Shown here piece by piece: positions 36,295 through 44,961 of a stretch of 64,000 nt of DNA (position 1 is the stretch's first letter; every line of letters begins with the position of its first letter). The notes below the pieces were generated by a model. The model was not told where the DNA came from, searched no databases, and was given only the letters and a program-made list of their open reading frames with translations. The position numbers were made by a program, and so were the translations under genes. This stretch comes from Jiella flava (lineage in GTDB: Bacteria > Pseudomonadota > Alphaproteobacteria > Rhizobiales > Rhizobiaceae). The DNA lies in the NCBI RefSeq assembly GCF_017349315.1, contig NZ_JAFMPP010000018.1:1-64000 (forward strand), given 5' to 3'.

Positions 36295-36353
36295 AAAAAT
36301 GCACGGACAAGGGCGCTTGGGAGATGCGCCGCCGATGCATCAGGGAGGTCAGG

Positions 36354-37478
36354 ATGACACGTGCTACCACAAAATGGGCCGGAGCCCTCGCTCTCGCTCT
36401 CTCGACGGCGTTGGTGCCGCCCGCGTTCGCGAAGGAAAAGTACAAGGTCTATCTGTCGATGAGTTATATCGGCAACGACTGGCAGGCTGAGGCCGCGAAC
36501 ATGGTCAAGGCCATGGCCGCGTCGAAAACCATGGCCGATAAGGTCACGCTCAAGGTTCAGGTCGCCGGCCCCAATGCCCAACGCCAGATCCAGCAGATCA
36601 ACGCGATGGTCCAGGCCGGTGCGAACGCCATCGTTGTCTATCCGATCTCGCCGACGGCCCTCAATCAGGTGGTCAAAAATGCCTGCGCCAAGGGCGTGAC
36701 GATCATCGCCTATGATGGCGAGATCACCGAGCCCTGCGCCTACAACGTGACGATCGATCAGACCGAAGCCGGGACCAAGACCGCCGAATGGCTGGTCGAC
36801 AAGCTCGGCGGCAAGGGCCGAGTCGTGATGGTGACGGGCGTCCCCGGGACCTCCGTGGATACCGCGCGCACGGCCGCCGCGAAAGCGGTCTTCGCCAAGC
36901 ACTCCGGGATCCAGGTCGTCGGCGAATTGGTCGGCATGTGGAGCCAGGCTGTCGCTCGCACCGAACTCTCGAAGCTGCTCGCGACCCGCGGCTGGGACGA
37001 CATCGACGGTCTGTGGATGCAGGTCGGTTGCTACACCGCAGATGCGATGCAACTGGAGGCAGGGCGCACCGCCAAGCAACTCAAACCTTGCGCTGGCGAG
37101 GGATCGAATGGCGGGCGCATCCAGATGCTGCCGGCCGGAACCAAGGTTGATGGGGCCAATGGTTCCTATGCACCGATGGACGCGCCGCGCATTTCCTACG
37201 CCTCGCCGCCTTATTCCGGCGCCTACGCGCTGAAGCTCGCGGTGTCCATCCTCGACGGCAAAAAGGACGTGCCGCATCATACGACCTTGCCGTTGCCACT
37301 GGTCACCAACGACACGATCAAGCTCTGCGAAACCGGCAGCTGGGACGAGATGAAGAACGGCTGCAACGTCTTCAAACCGTCGGTCATCAAGAATCCGGGA
37401 TGGTTCGCCTCGATCTTTTCCGAAAAGACGCCGGAGGTCGGCCTGAACGCCGCGCTCAACGGCCAGCCGGAAGACTGA
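36354..37478 (+). CDS. Ribose-type ABC transporter substrate-binding protein
   Basis: Periplasmic binding protein (type-1 fold) of 374 residues. The signal peptide ends at PPAFA, before KEKYKVYLSMSYIGNDWQAE. Fold landmarks are NAMVQAGANAIVVYPISPTALN, IIAYDGEI and VVMVTGVPGTSVDTART. Compared with ribose-binding proteins it is about 70 residues longer and has several cysteines (NACAKG, EPCAYN, VGCYTA, LKPCAG), which may form disulfides. The ATG at 36354 follows GGGAGGTCAGG. It is the first gene of an operon that continues through the BKACE gene. Confidence 0.92.
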   Translation: MTRATTKWAGALALALSTALVPPAFAKEKYKVYLSMSYIGNDWQAEAANMVKAMAASKTMADKVTLKVQVAGPNAQRQIQQINAMVQAGANAIVVYPISPTALNQVVKNACAKGVTIIAYDGEITEPCAYNVTIDQTEAGTKTAEWLVDKLGGKGRVVMVTGVPGTSVDTARTAAAKAVFAKHSGIQVVGELVGMWSQAVARTELSKLLATRGWDDIDGLWMQVGCYTADAMQLEAGRTAKQLKPCAGEGSNGGRIQMLPAGTKVDGANGSYAPMDAPRISYASPPYSGAYALKLAVSILDGKKDVPHHTTLPLPLVTNDTIKLCETGSWDEMKNGCNVFKPSVIKNPGWFASIFSEKTPEVGLNAALNGQPED

Positions 37479-37483
37479 TCCTC

Positions 37484-39100
37484 ATGACCCCGCCGGTGCC
37501 TCGCTCGGGGCGCCGGATCGTCCTGGTCAGAAAGGCAGATCACGTGACCCTTCGCGAAGCCCCCTCGGCCGTCTCTCTGGATGCCGTGTCGAAATCGTTC
37601 GGCGCGACGAAGGCCGTCTCGGACGTGACCTTCTCCGTCGCGCCCGGCACGGTCCATGCGCTGCTCGGCGAGAACGGCGCCGGCAAATCGACGACGATGA
37701 AGCTCCTCTCCGGCCTGATCGCGCCGGATACTGGACGCCTTCTCGTCGACGGCGCGCCGGTCCAGTTCCACTCCCCGCGTGATGCTCATCGTGTCGGGAT
37801 CCAGACGGCGTTCCAGGAACTGACCCTCGTGCGGGACCTCAGCGTGCTCGACAACATGCTGCTGCCGAAAGCCCCGGCCGGGCTTCTCGGGCTGTTGAAG
37901 CGCCGCGCCATGGCGGAAAGAGTGGCGGACCATTTCGATCGCCTGGGTCTTCAGACCGACCTTTACGCAGAGACCGGGCGCCTTGATCTTGCCGAGCGCC
38001 AGAAAATCGAGATCGCCCGCGCGCTGTTCCGCGAGCCGCGCGTCCTGCTCCTCGACGAGCCGACCTCGGCGCTCGCCGGCAGCGACGTCAAATGGCTCGG
38101 CGAGATCATCGCCGAGGCCCGCGCGCGCGGCGTCACCGTCCTGTTCATTTCGCATCGCATGCCGGAGGTGCGGGACTTCTGCGAGACGATGACGATCCTG
38201 CGCAACGGCCGGCACATCGCCACGGGCCGGGTCGGCGACTTCACCGACGAGGCCGTCGTCGAAATGATCATCGGACGCTCGCTCGACCAGACCTTTCCGG
38301 CCCGGCCACAACGAAGCCTGCGCGAACCCCCGGCACCGGTCCTGGAAACCCGCGATCTTGCGGCCGGACCGAAGCTCAAGGCAGCAAATATCGCGCTTCG
38401 GCCCGGCGAGATCCTCGGCGTTGCCGGACTGCAGGGCATGGGACAGCGCGAGCTGTTTTCGGCCTGCTTCGGCGCGATTCCCGTCGACGCCGGCGAGATC
38501 CGCGTCGACGGGCGCGCCGTTCACCTGTCGTCGCCGGCCGACGCTCTTCATCCCTCGCTGCGGATCGGGCTGCTGCCCGAGGAGCGCAAGACCGAGGGGT
38601 TGTTCCTGAAGCTCGACGGCACCACCAATGCCAGCCTGCCGGTGATCGAGCGCTTCACCCGCCACGGCCTCATCGACGGGGCCGCCGAGCAGGCCGCGGC
38701 GCAGAAGGTCTTCGCCACCGTCGACGTCTCGCCCGTCGCCGCCTTCACCGAGGCCGGCGCCTTCTCGGGCGGCAATCAGCAGAAGATCGCGATTGCCAAA
38801 TGGCTGGTCGCCGAAAGCCGTATTCTTTTGCTCTTCGATCCGACGCGAGGCATCGACGTCGGGACCAAGCACCAGCTTTACGGACTGATGCGCGCCTTCG
38901 CCGACGCCGGTGGCGCGGTGCTGTTCCACTCGACCGAGATCCCCGAACTCGTCAACCTCTCGGACCGCGTGATCGTCCTCTATGAGGGGGCCATCGTCGC
39001 GCAACTGGAGACCGACGAGATCGACGAGCTTACCATCATGAACGCCGCGCTGGGTTCGGCTCATCAGCCGGACGCGGCAAGGACAAGGGCTTCCGCATGA
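37484..39100 (+). CDS. Ribose-type ABC transporter ATP-binding protein (two domains)
   Basis: A 538-residue tandem ATPase of the RbsA/CUT2 type. The first domain has Walker A (GENGAGKST) and Walker B (VLLLDEPTSAL); its signature is altered to LDLAERQKIEIA. The second domain has a degenerate Walker A region (GLQGMGQREL), as usual in this family, and a good signature (FSGGNQQK) followed by LLLFDPTRGIDVG. It powers uptake together with the double permease encoded next, which starts 4 bp before this gene ends. A longer frame to 37400 overlaps the binding-protein gene and is rejected. Confidence 0.93.
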   Translation: MTPPVPRSGRRIVLVRKADHVTLREAPSAVSLDAVSKSFGATKAVSDVTFSVAPGTVHALLGENGAGKSTTMKLLSGLIAPDTGRLLVDGAPVQFHSPRDAHRVGIQTAFQELTLVRDLSVLDNMLLPKAPAGLLGLLKRRAMAERVADHFDRLGLQTDLYAETGRLDLAERQKIEIARALFREPRVLLLDEPTSALAGSDVKWLGEIIAEARARGVTVLFISHRMPEVRDFCETMTILRNGRHIATGRVGDFTDEAVVEMIIGRSLDQTFPARPQRSLREPPAPVLETRDLAAGPKLKAANIALRPGEILGVAGLQGMGQRELFSACFGAIPVDAGEIRVDGRAVHLSSPADALHPSLRIGLLPEERKTEGLFLKLDGTTNASLPVIERFTRHGLIDGAAEQAAAQKVFATVDVSPVAAFTEAGAFSGGNQQKIAIAKWLVAESRILLLFDPTRGIDVGTKHQLYGLMRAFADAGGAVLFHSTEIPELVNLSDRVIVLYEGAIVAQLETDEIDELTIMNAALGSAHQPDAARTRASA

Positions 39101-41211
39101 CCGGCTCCGCAACGACTCTTTCCGCCGGCAGGGCGCAGCTACCAGTTCGGAGATCCGCCAGCCGCGGTCCCGTCCAGCGTTGGTTGGCCCGCAACCGCGC
39201 ACCGCTCGTCGCCGCCCTCGTCTTCGCCGCCCTGTTCGGCTTCGTCGACTGGATCACGCCGGGCGCGCTCACCTATTTCGATGTTGCCTTCCAGGCGAGC
39301 GGCGGCACGCCGCTGGCGCTGGCGGCCATGGGCCAGACCCTCGTCGTCATTTCCGGCGGCTTCGACCTCTCCGCCGGCGCCGTGATCTCGCTGGTCAACG
39401 CCGTGCTCGCGGCGAATATGGACCCGGCGCAGATGCAAGCCTCGCCGCTTCTGTGGACCCTCGTCGGGATCGGCACCGGCATGGCGGTCGGCGCCTTCAA
39501 CGGTATTTTTGTCGCCTTCCTGCGCCTCCAGCCGATCGTCGTCACCCTGTCCACCATGTTCATCGTGCAGGGCCTGACACTTTTGATCCTGCCGCAGCCG
39601 GGGGGCTTCATTTCGCCGTCGCTCGGCTCGTTCTATATGGGCGACGCGATCAGCGGGCTTGTCCCCGCCTCGCTCGTGCTGCTCGGGCTCGTCGCGCTGT
39701 TCTGGCTCTGGCTGAAGAACACCGGCTTCGGCGTCGCACTCTACGCCGTCGGCAGCGATCCGGCGACGGCCACCTCGACCGGTGTGCGCACGACCCTGGT
39801 GCGCTTCGGCAGCTATGTGATTGCCGGCGGTTTTTACGGCCTCGCCGGAACCTTCGTCAGCGCCCAGACCGGATCGGGCGATCCGCTCGTCGGCAATTCC
39901 CTGCTTCTGCAGATGTTTGCGGCGGTCGTGATCGGCGGAACGCGGCTCGGCGGCGGCAAGGGCGGTCTCGTCGGCACGGTCTTCGGCGCCTTCGTCCTGA
40001 TGAGTGTCGTCAATATCCTGCTCGCCCTCAACGTCTCGGCCTATTTCTCTACGATCGCGGAAGGGGCGGTGCTTCTGGCGGCTGTGCTCGTCGGCTCGCT
40101 CAGCAAGGATTCGGTCCTGAGCGAGCAGCTCGCCGGGCTTCGGGGCAGCCTCAAAGCCCGACGCGCCGGCACCCACGTCTCCCAGCGCCCAAAGACCGAC
40201 CGCAAACTCGCTTTCGTTGATGCGCACGGGCGCGGGCGTCCGGCTGGCGACAACGTCGTCGCGCCAGGGTTCTTCACCCGGAACGGTCAGACGCTACGCT
40301 ACGCCCTGCCGGCCTGGATCGGCCTCGTCCTTGTTCTCATCGCCACCCAGGTCGTCCTCGGCAGTTCGCTCGGCAGCTGGAGCTTCTGGAACTCGCTGCT
40401 GGTGCTCTCGACCTTTCTCACCATTCTGGCGCTGGGCCAAGGCTCGGTCATCCTAACGGGCGGCCTCGACCTGTCCGTGCCTTGGACCATCGGCCTGTCC
40501 GGAATTCTCCTCGCGGGCATCGTCCAGGGCTCGGATGCGGCGTTGCTCTATGCCGTTCCCGCGGTTCTCGGCCTTGCAGCGCTGATCGGTCTCTTCAATG
40601 GCCTCGGCGTGGTCGCCCTCGGCCTCTCGCCCATCGTGGTGACCCTTGCGGCCAACGGCATCCTTCAGGGAGCAGCGCTGCTGTATTCCGGCGGCACCCC
40701 GGCCGGCTTCGCCTCGCCGCTTCTGCGCTGGATGATGACAGGCCATATCGGCGGCGTCACGCCGGTGCTGCTCTTCCTGGCAATCGTCATCGTTGCCGGC
40801 ACGCTCCTGCTCGGCCGCACAGCCTTCGGACGGCGGGTCTACGCGGTCGGAAACAGTCTGGATGCGGCGCGCCTCTCAGGTATTCAGACCGGATCGGTGA
40901 TCGTCGGCGTCTATGTCGTCTCGGCGATCTGCGCAGCACTCGTCGGCATCCTTTTGACCGGCTTCTCGGGTCAAGCCAGCCTCGGCATGGGCGATGACTA
41001 TCTGCTGCCCTCGATCGCCGTCGTCGTGGTGGGCGGTGCGCTGATCACCGGCGGGCGCGGCCACTTCCTCGGCATGGTCGGCGGCGCGCTGCTTCTCACC
41101 GCGCTGCAGACGCTGCTTGCCGGCACCACGCTTCCCTATGCCTTCCGTGCCATCTTCTTCGGCTGCGTCGTCCTCGCCGCCGTTCTTGCCCTGCGCGATA
41201 AGAGGAACTGA
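39097..41211 (+). CDS. Fused double ribose-type ABC permease
   Basis: A single 704-residue polypeptide containing two RbsC-like permease domains, roughly 1-350 and 395-704. Normal RbsC-type permeases have 320-340 residues and form dimers. Equivalent motifs occur twice: SGGFDLSAGAVISLVNAV and TGGLDLSVPWTIGLSGIL; LQPIVVTLSTMFIVQG and LSPIVVTLAANGILQG; YAVGSDPATATSTGVR and YAVGNSLDAARLSGIQ. The link between them is hydrophilic and rich in Arg and Lys (near LKARRAGTHVSQRPKTDRK), so it should lie in the cytoplasm. The frame is continuous with no sign of an assembly error. The gene overlaps the ATPase gene by 4 bp. Confidence 0.95.
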   Translation: MTGSATTLSAGRAQLPVRRSASRGPVQRWLARNRAPLVAALVFAALFGFVDWITPGALTYFDVAFQASGGTPLALAAMGQTLVVISGGFDLSAGAVISLVNAVLAANMDPAQMQASPLLWTLVGIGTGMAVGAFNGIFVAFLRLQPIVVTLSTMFIVQGLTLLILPQPGGFISPSLGSFYMGDAISGLVPASLVLLGLVALFWLWLKNTGFGVALYAVGSDPATATSTGVRTTLVRFGSYVIAGGFYGLAGTFVSAQTGSGDPLVGNSLLLQMFAAVVIGGTRLGGGKGGLVGTVFGAFVLMSVVNILLALNVSAYFSTIAEGAVLLAAVLVGSLSKDSVLSEQLAGLRGSLKARRAGTHVSQRPKTDRKLAFVDAHGRGRPAGDNVVAPGFFTRNGQTLRYALPAWIGLVLVLIATQVVLGSSLGSWSFWNSLLVLSTFLTILALGQGSVILTGGLDLSVPWTIGLSGILLAGIVQGSDAALLYAVPAVLGLAALIGLFNGLGVVALGLSPIVVTLAANGILQGAALLYSGGTPAGFASPLLRWMMTGHIGGVTPVLLFLAIVIVAGTLLLGRTAFGRRVYAVGNSLDAARLSGIQTGSVIVGVYVVSAICAALVGILLTGFSGQASLGMGDDYLLPSIAVVVVGGALITGGRGHFLGMVGGALLLTALQTLLAGTTLPYAFRAIFFGCVVLAAVLALRDKRN

Positions 41212-41214
41212 ACC

Positions 41215-42021
41215 GTGTCAGCCACATCCCCCCATCCGAAACCAGACATCATGGCCGGGCTTTCTGGACAGCGCATCGTCGTCACCGCCGGTGCCGGCGG
41301 AATCGGCCTCGCCATCGCGCAGCTGCTGCACGCCTATGGCTGCCGGATCGCCTTCTGCGACGTCTCCGACGAGGCTCTCGCGACGGCCTCCGCCGAACTG
41401 CCAGGCGCCTTCGCGATGCGGGCCGACGTCTCGTCGGAGACGGAGATGGAGTGCTTCTTCACGGCCGCACTGGATAAGCTTGGCGGGCTCGACGCCCTCA
41501 TCAACAATGCCGGCATCGCCGGTCCGACCGGGGGCGTCGAGGCCATCTCCCCGTCCGACTGGCGCCGCTGCATCGACATCAATCTGACCGGCCAGTTCCT
41601 TTGCGCCCATCTCGCCGTCCCGCATCTGAAGGCTGCCGGCGGCGGCTCGATCGTCAACATGTCCTCCTCCGCCGGCCGCCACGGCTATGCCTTCCGCACC
41701 CCGTATTCGGCGGCAAAGTTCGGCATCATCGGCTTCACTCAGAGCCTCGCCAAGGAACTCGGGCCCGACAATATCCGCGTCAACGCCATCCTGCCCGGCA
41801 TCGTCGCGGGGCCACGCATGGAGGGGGTGATCCGCGCCCGTGCCGATCAGGTCGGCGTCTCCTTCGAGGAGATGGAGGCGCGCTACCTCCAGACCATCTC
41901 ACTGCGGCGGATGGTGACGCCACAGGATGTCGCCGCATCGGTCGCCTTCCTCCTGTCTGACGCCGGCCGCAACCTGTCGGCCATGTCGTTCAATGTCGAC
42001 GGCAACGTGGAGACACTGTGA
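41215..42021 (+). CDS. Short-chain dehydrogenase/reductase (SDR)
   Basis: A 268-residue NAD(P)-dependent dehydrogenase with the Rossmann start IVVTAGAGGIGLAIAQLL, the NNAGIAG motif, the catalytic serine region NMSSSAG and the YSAAK Tyr-Lys pair. The acidic residue after strand 2 (FCDVS) favours NAD. The usual TGxxxGxG motif reads TAGAGGIG. It starts with GTG 3 bp after the permease gene. In this operon a sugar-to-lactone oxidation is the most likely role, but SDR sequence alone does not define the substrate. Confidence 0.9.
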   Translation: MSATSPHPKPDIMAGLSGQRIVVTAGAGGIGLAIAQLLHAYGCRIAFCDVSDEALATASAELPGAFAMRADVSSETEMECFFTAALDKLGGLDALINNAGIAGPTGGVEAISPSDWRRCIDINLTGQFLCAHLAVPHLKAAGGGSIVNMSSSAGRHGYAFRTPYSAAKFGIIGFTQSLAKELGPDNIRVNAILPGIVAGPRMEGVIRARADQVGVSFEEMEARYLQTISLRRMVTPQDVAASVAFLLSDAGRNLSAMSFNVDGNVETL

Positions 42022-42980
42022 TGGCTACCTCAGGAACCACCGTCGCGGTCGTCGGAGCGGGCCTGATCGGCCGCGCCTGGGCGATCACCTTCGCGCGCGC
42101 CGGCTGCATCGTACGCCTCTGGGATCCGGATCCCCAGGCTGCGCCTCGCGCAGGCGACTTTGTCCGCACCGTCGCCGAGGATCTCGCGGCCAGCGATCTG
42201 CTCGGCGGCTTGAGTGTCGACGCCGTGCTCGCCGCCTTGCGGCCGGTCCAGACCTTGGAAGAGGCGCTCGATAGTGTCGCCTGGGTTCAGGAATGCGGGC
42301 CGGAAAAGATCGCGGTGAAGCGCGAAACCTTCGCCCGCCTCGACGCCCTGGCAGCGCCGGAGGCGATCCTGGCCTCGTCGTCCTCCGCACTCTTGCCCTC
42401 GGCGATCGCCGGTGGTCTCGCCGGGGCCCACCGATGCGTCGTCGCCCATCCGATCAACCCGCCCTATCTGGTGCCCGCCGTCGAACTCGTTCCGTCGGCC
42501 GCAACCTCGCTCGACACAATGCGGCGCGGCGAAGCCTTCCTCAAGGCGATCGGCCAGGTGCCGCTGGTGATGGCCCGCGAGATCGATGGTTTCATCATGA
42601 ACCGCCTGCAAGGGGCACTTCTCGAGGAGGCGTTCCGCCTTGTCGCCGGTGGCTATGCCAGCCCGCAGGACGTTGATCGCGGCATCGCGGACGGCCTCGC
42701 CTTGCGCTGGAGCTTCATCGGGCCCTTCGAGACCATCGATCTCAATGCACCCGGCGGCGTCGCCGACTATGTCGCTCGCTACCAGCCGCTCTATGCGGGC
42801 CTGTTCGAACAGATGCGCGAGCGGGTCGACTGGGCGGGTCCCGTGCTGGACACCGTCGTTTCGGCCCGGCGCGCAGCGCTCGCCGAGAGCGAGCTTGCCG
42901 AGCGGCAGGTCTGGCGCGACCGCCGGCTGATGGCGCTGCGGGCTCACAAACGCAACGCCGACGAAGACATCGGCCGCTGA
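42021..42980 (+). CDS. 3-hydroxyacyl-CoA dehydrogenase-family protein (L-gulonate/L-carnitine dehydrogenase-like)
   Basis: A 319-residue NAD-dependent dehydrogenase. The N-terminal dinucleotide fold begins TTVAVVGAGLIGRAWAITFA. The active-site region has ASSSSALLPSAI and VAHPINPPYLVPAVELVPS with the catalytic histidine, and the C-terminal helical domain begins FIMNRLQGALLEEAFRLV. These features match the lambda-crystallin / L-gulonate 3-dehydrogenase and carnitine dehydrogenase branch, which oxidises free 3-hydroxy acids rather than CoA esters. Its ATG overlaps the SDR stop (TGATG). The neighbouring BKACE enzyme would use a 3-keto acid, which this enzyme could supply. Confidence 0.88.
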   Translation: MATSGTTVAVVGAGLIGRAWAITFARAGCIVRLWDPDPQAAPRAGDFVRTVAEDLAASDLLGGLSVDAVLAALRPVQTLEEALDSVAWVQECGPEKIAVKRETFARLDALAAPEAILASSSSALLPSAIAGGLAGAHRCVVAHPINPPYLVPAVELVPSAATSLDTMRRGEAFLKAIGQVPLVMAREIDGFIMNRLQGALLEEAFRLVAGGYASPQDVDRGIADGLALRWSFIGPFETIDLNAPGGVADYVARYQPLYAGLFEQMRERVDWAGPVLDTVVSARRAALAESELAERQVWRDRRLMALRAHKRNADEDIGR

Positions 42981-43001
42981 GGCGGCAAGGAGGAGAACCC
43001 C

Positions 43002-43949
43002 ATGGCCACGACCAGTCATCTGCCGCAGGGCAAGGTCATCATCACCTGCGCCGTCACCGGCGCGATCCACACGCCCACCATGTCGCCGCATCTGCCGATC
43101 ACCCCGGACGAGATCGCGGCGGATGCGATCGGCGCAGCGGATGCGGGCGCGGCGATCCTGCACCTTCACGCCCGCAATCCCGAGAACGGCCGGCCCGACC
43201 AGACGCCGGAGGCCTTCGCGCGCTTCCTGCCACGGGTGAAGCAGGGCACCAAGGCGGCGATCAACATCACCACCGGCGGCAGCCCCTATATGAAGGTCGA
43301 GGAGCGCGTCCTGCCGGCGGCGACCTTCAAGCCGGAGGTCGCCTCGCTCAACATGGGCTCGATCAATTTCGGCCTCTATCACCTCGCGCCGAAATACGAG
43401 ACCTTCAAATTCGACTGGGAGAAGCCGCATCTGGAGGCGACGCGCGATCTGGTCTTCCGCAATTCCTTCAAGGATATCGAGTACATCCTCGAAACCTGCT
43501 ACGGCAACGGCACGCGCTTCGAGTTCGAGTGCTACGATATCGCCCATCTCTACAATCTCGCCCATTTCGCCGATCGCGGCCTGGTCAAGGCACCGTTCTT
43601 CGTCCAGTCGGTCTTCGGCCTGCTCGGCGGCATCGGCACCCATCCGGAAGACGTCATCCACATGAAGCGGACAGCCGATCGACTGTTCGGCGATCAGTTC
43701 CGCTGGTCGGTGCTGGGAGCCGGATCCTCGCAACTGCGGATCGCGGCGCAGGCCGCTGCCATGGGCGGCAATGTCCGGGTTGGCCTCGAGGATTCGCTCT
43801 GGGCCGGCAAGGGCAAGCTCGCGACCTCCAGCGCCGAGCAGGTGCGAATGGTGCGCCAGATTATCGAAGGCCTCGGCCTGTCGATCGCGACGCCCGACGA
43901 GGCGCGCAGCATTTTGGAGCTGAAGGGCGGCGACCGGGTCGGCTTCTAG
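43002..43949 (+). CDS. Beta-keto acid cleavage enzyme (BKACE, DUF849)
   Basis: A 315-residue TIM-barrel enzyme of the 3-keto-5-aminohexanoate cleavage family. BKACEs use zinc to cleave a beta-keto acid with acetyl-CoA, giving acetoacetate and a CoA ester. The zinc histidines are in AAILHLHARNP, preceded by the active-site region ITCAVTGAIHTPTMSPHLPIT. LNMGSINFG, FECYDIAHLYNL and NVRVGLEDSLW complete the family set. A strong AAGGAGGAGAA site precedes the ATG. Substrate specificity is unknown; the operon context suggests a sugar-acid-derived keto acid. Confidence 0.93.
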   Translation: MATTSHLPQGKVIITCAVTGAIHTPTMSPHLPITPDEIAADAIGAADAGAAILHLHARNPENGRPDQTPEAFARFLPRVKQGTKAAINITTGGSPYMKVEERVLPAATFKPEVASLNMGSINFGLYHLAPKYETFKFDWEKPHLEATRDLVFRNSFKDIEYILETCYGNGTRFEFECYDIAHLYNLAHFADRGLVKAPFFVQSVFGLLGGIGTHPEDVIHMKRTADRLFGDQFRWSVLGAGSSQLRIAAQAAAMGGNVRVGLEDSLWAGKGKLATSSAEQVRMVRQIIEGLGLSIATPDEARSILELKGGDRVGF

Positions 43950-44048
43950 AGCATGATGTTGCGACGTCGCATGACGTCTCGGATCACATCATGCGGCAAA
44001 ACAATGGCTTGGAGCGGAATGACGATTCCGGTTCATCGCATCCCGCTT
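43949..44048 (-). repeat. Dispersed repeat, module B (copy 3, reverse)
   Basis: Reading the minus strand gives GCGGGATGCGATGAACCGG, then TTGTTTTGCCGCATGATG and CGAGACGTCATGCGACGTCG, the same succession as at 35264-35365. It starts within a base or two of the BKACE stop and separates that gene from the lactonase gene, so it may influence readthrough. Confidence 0.8.
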
Positions 44049-44082
44049 TAAAGAAGCAGGACCGCTTACGGGAGGAACGACA

Positions 44083-44961
44083 ATGCGCATCGACGTGCTT
44101 TTGGACGTCAAGACGACGCTCGGCGAAGGCCCGCTTTGGGATGCCGAACAGGAGCGGCTCTATTTCATCGACAGCTTCGATGGCCGGGTCTTTCGCACCA
44201 CCGTCGACGGCCGCGAAATCCGCGCCTGGGACGTGCCGGCCAAGATCGGTTCCATGGCGCTGAGAAAGGACGGCAACGGCGCCGTGGTGTCGCTGCAGAC
44301 GGGCTTTCACGCCCTCGACTTTGCGACCGGCGACTGCGACCTGATCCATGATCCCGAGCCCGACCGCCCGAACAACCGCATCAATGACGGCAAGGTCGAC
44401 CGGCACGGCCGGTTCTTCTCCGGCTCGATGGATACGATGGAGGAAGGCCCCTTCGGTGCCCTCTATCGCCTCGACCCCGACTTTTCCGTTACGACAATCG
44501 ACACGGGCATTATCTGCTCCAACGGGCCCTGCTTTGCGCCCGACGATCGCACCTTCTACTTCAACGACACCTGGGGCGGTGAGATCTGGTCCTATGACTA
44601 TGATATCGAGACCGGCGCGGCGACGAACCGGCGGGCCTTCGCCAAGGTCGACATGAGCGGCGGCGGCGCGGCCGACGGCTCGACGGTGGATGCCGAGGGC
44701 TACCTGTGGAACGCGCTCGTCTACGACGGCAAGCTCGTGCGTTACACGCCCGACGGCAGCGTCGATCGGGTGATCGAGATGCCCGTGAAGAAGGTGACGA
44801 GCGTCATGTTCGGCGGTCCGAATCTCGACATCCTCTTCGTCACCTCGATGGCCAAGCCGCCCTTGCCGCGCTTTCCGGATGACGGCGTTTTGAGGGGCAG
44901 CCTCTTCGCCATTCACGACCTCGGCATCAAGGGGCTGCCGGAGCCACGCTTCGGCGCCTGA
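44083..44961 (+). CDS. SMP-30/gluconolactonase-family lactonase
   Basis: A 292-residue six-bladed beta-propeller lactonase that hydrolyses sugar lactones. Metal ligands of the family are visible: the glutamate in LGEGPLWD, the asparagines in NRINDGKVDRHGRF, and the aspartate in DGSTVDAEGYLWNAL. SNGPCFAPDDRTFYFNDT is also conserved. There is no signal peptide, so it is cytoplasmic. GGGAGGAACGA lies before the ATG. It is separated from the BKACE gene only by a 100-bp repeat, so it probably belongs to the same regulon and would open a lactone made by the SDR. Confidence 0.93.
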   Translation: MRIDVLLDVKTTLGEGPLWDAEQERLYFIDSFDGRVFRTTVDGREIRAWDVPAKIGSMALRKDGNGAVVSLQTGFHALDFATGDCDLIHDPEPDRPNNRINDGKVDRHGRFFSGSMDTMEEGPFGALYRLDPDFSVTTIDTGIICSNGPCFAPDDRTFYFNDTWGGEIWSYDYDIETGAATNRRAFAKVDMSGGGAADGSTVDAEGYLWNALVYDGKLVRYTPDGSVDRVIEMPVKKVTSVMFGGPNLDILFVTSMAKPPLPRFPDDGVLRGSLFAIHDLGIKGLPEPRFGA

